From an uncultured Bilophila sp. (GTDB lineage: Bacteria > Desulfobacterota > Desulfovibrionia > Desulfovibrionales > Desulfovibrionaceae): a stretch of DNA of 64,000 bases. Shown piece by piece: positions 57,532 through 64,000 of the stretch. The first letter of the stretch is position 1. Every line of letters begins with the position of its first letter. Position numbers and translations under genes: made by a program. Where the stretch lies: the NCBI GenBank assembly GCA_910585945.1, contig CAJUHZ010000006.1:14814-78813 (forward strand), in the 5' to 3' direction. The notes under the pieces are model-generated. The model made no database searches and was not told the origin of the DNA. It saw only the letters and a program-made list of their open reading frames with translations.

Positions 57532-58662
57532 ATGATGCTCATTGCGGTTTCGGTAGCGATGTTTCTGTACGTCACGGCAAGCCTCGTTCTCTTTTCTCCA
57601 TACAGCTTGTGGACAAAGGGAATTTCCGCCGCGGCGCTTCTGTTCATCAGCCTGAAATATGTCATTTACAAGTATGTGGGGGGAGCCTTTTTCGCGCCTT
57701 CTTTTCCGGACTCCGTGTTTCTGCTGATGGAAGCGCTCTATGCCGCGATGGTCCTCCTTTTTCTCATGCTGCTTCTGAAAGACGCGCTCATGCTGGTTTT
57801 GTGGGTCTGTCGCCGCTGTTTCGGAATGTCCCGGACGTTTTCTCTTCCCCTGACGCCGCTGAAAGCGGGGATGAGCGCGCTGGCCCTTGTTCTTGGCATC
57901 TGGGGAGCCTGGCAGGCCGTTCGCGTGCCCGATATCCGTACCGTTGAACTGCGTCTGCCCAACCTGCCGCCGGCCCTGGACGGCTTTTCCATCGTGCAAC
58001 TGACGGATACGCATGTGGGGCCGCGCCTGAAAAGGGAATGGCTGCAACAGGTTGTCGACAGGACGAACAGCGTGTCGCCCGATCTTGTCGTCCTCACCGG
58101 GGATCACATCGACGGCACGGTGGAGGCTCTGGCCGAGGAAGTCGCGCCGTTCGCCGCGCTCCGGGCGAAATACGGGGTGTACGGCGTGACGGGCAATCAT
58201 GAATGCTATTGGGGAGCGACGGCCTGGCCTTCCCTGTTGGAAAAGCTGCATGTGATCATGCTGCACAACGAACACCGCGTTCTGAACGTGGGCGATGACA
58301 AGGTGGTCATTGCCGGAATGCCCGATCGCGCCGAACGCCGCTTCGGGGGCAAAGGGCCGGATATCAATGCGACGCTGCACGATGCTCCCGATGCGCTCCG
58401 CATCCTGCTTGCGCACCAGCCCGGCGATGCCGCGGCATACGCTCCCCATGCGGATCTTCTCCTCTCCGGACATACCCACGGCGGCCTGATCTTCTTTTTG
58501 CAGCCCCTTGTCGCCAGATTCAACAACGGATTTGTCGAAGGAATGTATTCGGTGAACGGAATGCATCTGTATGTCAGCCCGGGAGCGGGACTGTGGAGCG
58601 GGCTTTCCTGCCGCATCGGCGTCCCTTCGGAGATCACGCGCCTTGTCCTCCGGGCAGGGTGA
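57532..58662 (+). CDS. Membrane-anchored metallophosphoesterase (YaeI/YkuE type)
   Basis: 376 residues. Four hydrophobic helices fill the first 145 residues, then a calcineurin-like domain: IVQLTDTHVGPRLK, VVLTGDHIDGTVE, VTGNHECYWG, LAHQPG and LLSGHTHGG. These are the metal ligands of the YaeI/YkuE group, which cleave phosphodiesters; some relatives hydrolyse UDP-diacylglucosamine in lipid A synthesis, but I cannot assign that. GAGGAAA lies 8 bases before the ATG. Confidence 0.85.
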   Translation: MMLIAVSVAMFLYVTASLVLFSPYSLWTKGISAAALLFISLKYVIYKYVGGAFFAPSFPDSVFLLMEALYAAMVLLFLMLLLKDALMLVLWVCRRCFGMSRTFSLPLTPLKAGMSALALVLGIWGAWQAVRVPDIRTVELRLPNLPPALDGFSIVQLTDTHVGPRLKREWLQQVVDRTNSVSPDLVVLTGDHIDGTVEALAEEVAPFAALRAKYGVYGVTGNHECYWGATAWPSLLEKLHVIMLHNEHRVLNVGDDKVVIAGMPDRAERRFGGKGPDINATLHDAPDALRILLAHQPGDAAAYAPHADLLLSGHTHGGLIFFLQPLVARFNNGFVEGMYSVNGMHLYVSPGAGLWSGLSCRIGVPSEITRLVLRAG

Positions 58663-58885
58663 GGTCAGCCTGTTGGGGGAACGTCCGTCCCGAAGATCCG
58701 TTCCTGCTTGATATCCTCGGCAAGGCAGGGCAATCGCATGAACATGGATAGCATTCTGAAATAATTGATAAAAATTTTTCAGGTTCAAGATGAAATATCT
58801 TTTCATTTCAATTGGTTATCATGAATCATCCGATTGTCCTGCTCGGCAAGACGAAAATGGTGGACGGAAAGCTTGTGAGGGAGTA

Positions 58886-59023
58886 GAAGCCATTTCATAT
58901 GGAATGACTCCTGCGGTCAGACGCGAGTCTGGTGTGGCGGCATTGCCGGGTTCATTCGTCGGAGACCATGGTTTCCGACGAATGAAGCCATATGATCCGC
59001 CCGCAAGGGGATTCATGAAATGC
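58886..59023. repeat. Diverged family A-like palindromic unit
   Basis: CATTTCATATGGAATGACTC, CAGACGCGAGTCTGG, TTCATTCGTCGGAGACCATGG and TTTCCGACGAATGAA, ending CATGAAATG. Order and hairpins resemble family A in the orientation at 41729 but the central block is changed. The 387-base gap 58663-59049 has no gene that I can support. Confidence 0.5.
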
Positions 59024-59049
59024 GTTGATTTTCTCCAGGTAGGCTCTCT

Positions 59050-60021
59050 GTGCCAATAAAATTTTGCCCTTATCTTTTCCATGACATCAATCTGGAGCCT
59101 GCGTCAGTTCAACCCTGTTGTGATGTGCATGGCGTTGAGGTGCCGCGTTTTCCGTTTGCCGGCGGCAGGCTGGACATGGCCGCCTATGTCGTCCATATCG
59201 GGAAGATGATGGAGCGCCTTCAGGCGCGGGACGACAAGCTCTGCCGGGGTTGCCCGGAACTCAGGGAAACTGCCGGAGATGCGCTTGGACATGTGCCCGT
59301 GCTCTTTCATACGGTCAGCATCAACGCGCACCGTTACCTGTGCAATTGCAAATGCGTCTACTGTGACTTGTGGCGCGGCAAACAGGCGGGGTACCCTGTA
59401 TTGCCCGTTCTGCAAAGCCTGCATCAGCAGCATGCGCTTCACTCTCAGTGCTCTTTCAGTTGGGGCGGGGGAGAGCCAAGCATTCAGCGCGATTTTGAGG
59501 AAGCCAGCACCTGGATATGCAAACATGGATGGGGACAATACATCCATACCAATTGCCTCAGGTTTTCTCCTTCCATTGCCAATCTGTTGCAATTGGGGCG
59601 TGGCGTCATCGATGTCAGCCTGGACAGCGGTTCCGCCGCAATATACCAGAAGGTGAAAGGCGTTCCGGGTTTTGACAGGGTTTGTGAAAATCTTGAGCGT
59701 TATATGGCGACAGCCGCCGATGCCAGCCATGTTCGTCTTAAATACATCGTTTTTGACGAAAACAATGCTCCTTCGGAAATCAACAGCTTTTTTGCGATTT
59801 GCGGCAGGCTTGGCGTCACCACCGTGGAGTATTCCCTGAATTTCAGGGAACTGAACGGCGCCGGCCCCTCGAACGCCACCCTGCTTGGCGCGGCGTTTTT
59901 TCAGACCAGGGCGAAACAGCTTGGCCTCAAGTGCAATCCCTTCTTTATCCCACCCAAATGGCAAGACGCCATCAATGACATGAGCAGAAAGCACTTGTCG
60001 GGAGACAGTCAGGAGGGCTGA
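59050..60021 (+). CDS. Radical SAM protein
   Basis: 323 residues from a GTG at 59050 (AGGTAGG 9 bases upstream). The radical SAM cluster is LCNCKCVYCDLWRGK (CxxxCxxC), followed by the GGGEPS SAM-binding motif and VSLDSGSAAIYQKVKGVPGFDRV. Additional cysteines before the core (FCPYLFHDINLEPASVQPCCDVHG, LCRGCPEL) may bind a further cluster. The layout resembles glycan and peptide-modifying radical SAM enzymes, but the product is unknown. It lies between repeats and a GT4 glycosyltransferase. Confidence 0.8.
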   Translation: MPIKFCPYLFHDINLEPASVQPCCDVHGVEVPRFPFAGGRLDMAAYVVHIGKMMERLQARDDKLCRGCPELRETAGDALGHVPVLFHTVSINAHRYLCNCKCVYCDLWRGKQAGYPVLPVLQSLHQQHALHSQCSFSWGGGEPSIQRDFEEASTWICKHGWGQYIHTNCLRFSPSIANLLQLGRGVIDVSLDSGSAAIYQKVKGVPGFDRVCENLERYMATAADASHVRLKYIVFDENNAPSEINSFFAICGRLGVTTVEYSLNFRELNGAGPSNATLLGAAFFQTRAKQLGLKCNPFFIPPKWQDAINDMSRKHLSGDSQEG

Positions 60022-60077
60022 CTACGGCTCTTTTGTCCTCCGCCAGGGAAAAGAGAGCCGTAGCGGGAACACGCCCT
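60018..60077. mobile_element. Deleted derivative of family B element
   Basis: About 60 bases: ACTACGGCTCTT near the left and AGAGCCGTAGCGGGAACACGCC at the right keep the family B inner and outer ends, while the CCGCCAGGG block is left in the middle. It starts within the last codons of the radical SAM gene. Bases 60078-60221 hold another degenerate palindrome (CATGACCGGTCCGAAAACCATG..). Confidence 0.5.
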
Positions 60078-60221
60078 GGCCGCGTCGGCGGCAAGGCCGT
60101 CATGACCGGTCCGAAAACCATGCTTTTCGGCGGAGTGAACCTCATGAATCGCCCGCGGGGGATTTATGCGCTGGGTTGTGGAAAGCAGTTGCCGGGGCAG
60201 CAAAAATGAGGGCGGTGGCGC

Positions 60222-61394
60222 ATGGCCCGCATAGCCGTTGTTCTCCCTCGTCTCAGCCGTTACGGCGGCGTGGAGCAGTTCGCGTTCCGTCTGGCGCAGG
60301 CGCTGGCTGATACGCGCGACTGTCAGCATGAAGTCGAATTTGTTTGCGCTCGCATCGAGAGTCCGCCGCCAGTGGGCGTTCGCGCGGTGGTTGTTGGCCG
60401 TATCGGCGGCTTTGCCTGGCTCAAGATGCTGTGGTTTCTGATCGGGGCGGAGCGGGCGCGCCGGCGGGGCGGCTACGATCTTGTGATCAGTCTGGGCAAA
60501 ACCTGGAATCAGGATCTCCTCCGGGTGGGCGGAGGGTCGCAACGCACGTTCTGGAAGTTGTCCGAACGCGCCTGGCCCGCCGGTCTTCCGCGTTGGGGCA
60601 AGCGCATACGGCGTCTGCTTTCGCCTGTCAACTGGCTGACGAGGATAGTGGACAATCGCCAGTACCGGAGCGGTTGCCGGATCATTTGCGCGTCCGAAGC
60701 CGTAGCGGATTGGGTGCGGCAGGATTATCCCGGGATCCCCATGCCGGAGGTCATCTACAATCTGCCGGACTTGAGGCGCTTTCGCCCGCCCCTGGGGGAG
60801 GAACGGGAGCGGTGCAGGCGCGCGCTGCTTGCCGCGGGTTCGGAGGGGGGCTTCACGCCCGATTCCGGCCGGGAAGGAGCGGCCGAAGCGGATGATTTTG
60901 TCTGCATCGGCACGGCCACCAGCAATTTCGCGTTGAAAGGCACGAACGTGCTGGTGCGCGCTCTGGCGCGTCTGCCGGAGCGCTTCCGCCTGTATGTGGC
61001 CGGGGGGCGTTCGGCGCGAGCCTGTCAACGGCTTGCGGCCCGGCTGGGAGTGGAGAACCGGGTTGTCTTCCTCGGCCGGGTGGACGACATGCGGACCTTT
61101 TACCAGGGGCTTGATCTCTTCGCCCTGCCCAGCTTTTACGACGCCTGTTCCAACGCCGTGCTGGAAGCGGCCGCCTGCGGCCTGCCCACGCTTTCCAGCG
61201 CAAGCAACGGGTCCAGCGTGTTTTTGCCGCCGGATTGCGTCCTGTCCGATCCGGGTGATGACGAGGTTTTGGCTTCCCGTCTGCTCGCCCTGAGCGGCAA
61301 GCCGGCGCCGCCCTTCCGCTTGCCGCAAGGTCTGCCGGCGGGCCTTGACGCCTGGGTGGCGGCGGTCAACGCGATGGTTGACGCCCGGGCATGA
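60222..61394 (+). CDS. Glycosyltransferase family 4 (WaaG-like)
   Basis: 390 residues. MARIAVVLPRLSRYGGVEQFAFRLAQALA is the GT-B start with the GGVE loop, GTATSNFALKGTNVLVRALARLP the hinge, and PSFYDACSNAVLEAAACGLPTLSSASNG the donor site with the E-x7-E pattern. It is nearest in layout to LPS core glucosyltransferases such as WaaG. The substrate is inferred, not shown. A terminator follows. Confidence 0.85.
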   Translation: MARIAVVLPRLSRYGGVEQFAFRLAQALADTRDCQHEVEFVCARIESPPPVGVRAVVVGRIGGFAWLKMLWFLIGAERARRRGGYDLVISLGKTWNQDLLRVGGGSQRTFWKLSERAWPAGLPRWGKRIRRLLSPVNWLTRIVDNRQYRSGCRIICASEAVADWVRQDYPGIPMPEVIYNLPDLRRFRPPLGEERERCRRALLAAGSEGGFTPDSGREGAAEADDFVCIGTATSNFALKGTNVLVRALARLPERFRLYVAGGRSARACQRLAARLGVENRVVFLGRVDDMRTFYQGLDLFALPSFYDACSNAVLEAAACGLPTLSSASNGSSVFLPPDCVLSDPGDDEVLASRLLALSGKPAPPFRLPQGLPAGLDAWVAAVNAMVDARA

Positions 61395-61401
61395 TACGAT
61401 G

Positions 61402-61434
61402 CGGCCCCGTTGCCTCCGGCAGCGGGGCCTTTTC
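61402..61434 (+). terminator. Terminator of the GT4 gene
   Basis: GGCCCCGTTGCC / GGCAGCGGGGCC stem (one G-T) with TCC loop, then TTTT. Confidence 0.75.
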
Positions 61435-61503
61435 CGCTGACCGCGTTTTCCGGGCTTGAGCGCCAGCAACAAATCCGGAAGGGGAGGCAGGGAAAATGAC
61501 GCG

Positions 61504-61523
61504 GCCGCCGGAAAACCGGCGGC
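61504..61523 (-). terminator. Hairpin after the TPR gene
   Basis: GCCGCCGG / CCGGCGGC with a 4-base loop, 21 bases past the TPR stop on the minus strand; a short TTTT follows after CGCGTCA. Confidence 0.55.
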
Positions 61524-61543
61524 GCGTGACAAAATGGCGCGGC

Positions 61544-62110
61544 TTACGCGGCCTTGAGATGCTCGTAAAGCTGATTGGCCGAGACGTTGGCGGGGTTTTT
61601 CGCCAGGACGCTTTCCAGATGCTCGGTGGCCTTGTCCATCTGCCCAAGGGTGATCAGGCAGCCGGCCAGGGAGATGCGCACGTCTTCCTTCGCCGGATCG
61701 ACGGCAAGGGCGGCTTCAAGGTGGGGCACAACTTCTTCGAGGCGTTTCAGCTGGTAGCCTTCGCGCACGATGCAGTTCATGGCGACGGCGTTTTCCGGAT
61801 TGAGGCGCAGAGCCTGCCGGAAGTAGTCGAACGCTTCTTCATGAGCGCCGGTTTCCATCTTCACCAGACCCATGCCGGCGAGCGCCCTGTCGTTTTCTTC
61901 AATGGTCAGGGCCTTGCTGTACAGGGTCATGGCGTTCTGCAGATCGCCGCGCTGCACGGCAATGGTGGCCAGACCGATGAAGGGCGCGGGCTGCGAGGCT
62001 TCAGCGGCGGCAGCTTTCCGGTAATAATCTTCCGCCTTGTCAAATTCGCCCATGAAGAGATAGCATTCGCCCAATTCCTTGTTGATTTCGTAATCCAGTT
62101 GATTGCTCAT
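61544..62110 (-). CDS. TPR repeat protein
   Basis: 188 residues, cytoplasmic. Four to five TPR units are visible: ELGECYLFMGEFDKAEDYYRKAAAAEAS, GLATIAVQRGDLQNAMTLYSKALTIEEN, GLVKMETGAHEEAFDYFRQALRLNPEN and SLAGCLITLGQMDKATEHLESVLAKNPAN. TPR proteins act as binding scaffolds; no partner is evident. GGAGGAG lies before the ATG. The 188-base gap to uvrC holds AT-rich DNA (62217-62275) and no gene I can support. Confidence 0.85.
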   Translation of the reverse strand: MSNQLDYEINKELGECYLFMGEFDKAEDYYRKAAAAEASQPAPFIGLATIAVQRGDLQNAMTLYSKALTIEENDRALAGMGLVKMETGAHEEAFDYFRQALRLNPENAVAMNCIVREGYQLKRLEEVVPHLEAALAVDPAKEDVRISLAGCLITLGQMDKATEHLESVLAKNPANVSANQLYEHLKAA

Positions 62111-62298
62111 GGTCTCCTCCGTACAATGAAATACGCGAAATTCGCATATGTTGCTCTTGCCCTTGCAAGGCGCTCATTCCGGAGGCCAAACCCCGGGCGC
62201 CCACCTGTCCGAATTTTAAGCAATACACATGCCATAAGTATTTTTATTTTTAAATTCAGCGTATTATCTGTGTACGAAAAAGGATCCCGGCAAAAATG

Positions 62299-64000
62299 TC
62301 ATGGCTTCGACGCTGTCCGGGCGGCGGCGCGTCCTTCTTGCGCCGGCGTTCCGTCACGCAGGGCGGCGAGACGTGCCGCCAGCATCCTTGCCTTGCGCGC
62401 GCCGATCCCGGGAACGGCGGCAAGATTTTCCGGGGTGGCGGCGATCATGGCTTCAAGGCTTGGAAAATGCGCCCACAGCAGCCGCTCGGTGGCTGGTCCC
62501 ACGCCGGGAATCCGGCGCAGTTCCCCGGCCAGGGCCGCCTGGGCACGGGCGCGGCGGTGCCTGCCAATAGCGTGACGGTGGGCTGTATCCCGCACATGCT
62601 GGAGAAACAGCAGCTCGGCCGAACCTTCCCGCAGGGGGAGCGGGTTGCTCCGTCCCGGCAGAAAGATCCGATCCCGCGTGTTGCCGGCGCGTCGATCCGC
62701 GCGTCCGGCGTCGTCCCTTGCCTTGGCGATGCCCGCAAGGAGGAAGGGATCCGGCCGGGCGGGCGCGCCTTCGGCATCCAGCCATTCGCGCAGGGCGCGG
62801 TGCGCGGCGGCGACCTGCCCCCTGCCGCCATCCACAAGCACAAGATCCGCCCAGGGCGGACCCGCCTCCAGCCGGCGGCGCATCCACGCGGCCAGGGCCG
62901 CATAGTCGTCGCCCGGGGCGGGCGCAGCGTCTTCGGGGCGCAGAGCGTACACGCGGTAGGCGTTTTTCAGCGGCTCCCCGTCTTCAAAAACCACCATCCC
63001 GATGCGGGTTGCTTCCCCGCCGGTGTGCGAGACATCCACGCATTCCACCCGGCGGATGGGCGTCTTGTGGCGGAAGACGGCCGCCAGCCGTTCGGCCACG
63101 GGCGGCTCCTGCCGGCTCAGGGCCGCCTCTCGCGCGTTGGAAGCCGCCATGTCCACCAGCCGCGCTTCGGCCGCATTGCGCGGCACGGCGATGCGCACCG
63201 GTCCGCCCCGAGCGTCGGCAAGGGCCGCTTCCAGCGCGTGCAGCGCCTCGGCGTCGGGCGGCGCGGGGGCGTCTTCGTCCGCTCCCTCTTCCTCGTTCGA
63301 TGTGGGCAGCCACGGCACGACCACACGCGGCGGCACGGTTCCCAGGGGGCCGTAGTATTGCGGCAGAAAGGTTCGGAGGCACTCCTCGGCGTCGGCCAGT
63401 TCAAGACCGGGCCAGAAGAAGGTGCGGCCATCCATGAGGCGTCCTTCCCGCACGCAGAGCAGGCCGATGCCAAGGCCGCCCCGCGCCGGCGTCACCCCGC
63501 AGACGTCCATGTCGCCCCCCTCGGGCAGGACGACGCTTTGTTTTTCCACGGTTTGTTCCACCGCCCGGAGTTGATCCCGGAGCACGGCGGCGCGCTCGAA
63601 GTCGAGCTGATCGGAAGCCTCCAGCATGGCCCGGCGCAACTGTTCGAGCAGCTCGCGCGAACGCCCCGAAAGCAGGAGTTCCACGCGCTGGATCAGCGCC
63701 TGGTAGGTCGCTTGGGGCACGTCCTCCGTGCATGGCGCGAGGCACTGGCCGATGTGGTGGTACAGGCAGGGGCGGATCCGGTTTTTGAACGCCCTGTCGG
63801 TGCAGCGGCGCAAGGGGAAGGCGCGATGGATGGATCGCCAGGTTTCCCGCGCGGCAAGGCCGGAGGTGAAGGGGCCGAAATAGAGCGCGTGATCGTGCGC
63901 GATTTTGCCGCTCTTGGCCAGGCGCACCACTTCAAGGCGCGGGTAGGGGACCTTGCGGGCGATGCGAAACAGCACATACTGTTTGTCGTCGCGCAGGACG
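62299..64000 (-). CDS. uvrC: UvrABC system protein C (5' end outside the window)
   Basis: At least 566 codons; the open frame continues past base 64000 (it reads LRDDKQYVLFRIAR at the edge), so the N-terminal GIY-YIG nuclease is cut. Present are LAPCTEDVPQATYQALIQRV, the UVR domain LDFERAAVLRDQLRAVEQ, the C-terminal nuclease with VECVDVSHTGGEATRIGMVVF and VLVDGGRGQVAAA, and the helix-hairpin-helix pair IPGVGPATERLL and VPGIGARKARML. UvrC makes both cuts in nucleotide excision repair. A short acidic insert (NEEEGADEDAPAPPDAEAL) lies near 63230-63300. Confidence 0.95.
   Translation of the reverse strand, partial: VLRDDKQYVLFRIARKVPYPRLEVVRLAKSGKIAHDHALYFGPFTSGLAARETWRSIHRAFPLRRCTDRAFKNRIRPCLYHHIGQCLAPCTEDVPQATYQALIQRVELLLSGRSRELLEQLRRAMLEASDQLDFERAAVLRDQLRAVEQTVEKQSVVLPEGGDMDVCGVTPARGGLGIGLLCVREGRLMDGRTFFWPGLELADAEECLRTFLPQYYGPLGTVPPRVVVPWLPTSNEEEGADEDAPAPPDAEALHALEAALADARGGPVRIAVPRNAAEARLVDMAASNAREAALSRQEPPVAERLAAVFRHKTPIRRVECVDVSHTGGEATRIGMVVFEDGEPLKNAYRVYALRPEDAAPAPGDDYAALAAWMRRRLEAGPPWADLVLVDGGRGQVAAAHRALREWLDAEGAPARPDPFLLAGIAKARDDAGRADRRAGNTRDRIFLPGRSNPLPLREGSAELLFLQHVRDTAHRHAIGRHRRARAQAALAGELRRIPGVGPATERLLWAHFPSLEAMIAATPENLAAVPGIGARKARMLAARLAALRDGTPAQEGRAAARTASKP

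Noticed and set aside
62111..62298. Possible small RNA (6S- or SRP-like) between uvrC and the TPR gene
   Set aside because: Only short unstable hairpins are visible and no conserved motif of either RNA could be identified.

Overview
The window is a GC-rich chromosomal segment whose gene content points to a Desulfovibrionaceae-type bacterium (Desulfovibrio, Bilophila, Mailhella or similar). The reasons are a NrfHA pentaheme/tetraheme nitrite reductase pair, a CheV-type chemotaxis protein, a DUF1844 protein, a Ric-type iron-sulfur repair protein, an LPS-type outer membrane (lpxC, waaA-like, rfbA/rfbC) and sigma-54/sigma-28 promoters. No ribosomal RNA is present, so the genus is an inference from gene families only.

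Layout: 0.4-5.1 kb holds a giant RTX/type-I-secreted adhesin-like gene. 5.2-16.2 kb is mostly housekeeping: a glycosyltransferase, dgkA, a frameshifted DUF1640 gene, an RlmI-like methyltransferase, a class V aminotransferase, DUF1844, argC, a sigma-54-driven orphan gene, a GAF protein, gap, an EF-hand protein and glnS. 16.2-18.5 kb is an accessory patch: a 138-bp MITE-like element, an AT-rich methyltransferase, a perfect 26-bp inverted repeat, tRNA-Gly(CCC), a BrnT/BrnA toxin-antitoxin pair and the tail of an IS5-type transposase. 18.6-34.9 kb returns to core genes (PfkB kinase, cutA, nth, cheV, rfbC/rfbA, a membrane protein, rplU-rpmA, groES-groEL, a cysteine hydrolase, prmC, lpxC, an MFS transporter, mutL). 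35.0-41.6 kb is a nitrite module: a sigma-54 response regulator and a CxxCH-containing hybrid kinase divergent from nrfHA.

41.6-51.1 kb is the second accessory stretch. It has several dispersed repeats, an unknown membrane-anchored protein, a small unknown gene plus an orphan Fis domain, an asparagine-synthase-like enzyme, an AT-rich methyltransferase, a chimeric flagellin with a sigma-28 promoter, two unknown AT-rich overlapping genes, and ric. 51.1-57.1 kb is a compact leftward cluster (ygiQ, an HD hydrolase, ddl, waaA, a periplasmic helical-repeat protein). 57.5-64 kb holds a YaeI/YkuE-type metallophosphoesterase, a radical SAM protein, a WaaG-like glycosyltransferase, a TPR protein and uvrC, which runs off the right edge.

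The most interesting features are at least four families of dispersed intergenic palindromic repeats, the heme-sensor/sigma-54 system facing nrfHA with candidate tandem upstream sites, the identical sigma-54 promoter and leader design on lpxC and an orphan gene, and the flagellin neighbourhood with its AT-rich modification-type and unknown genes.
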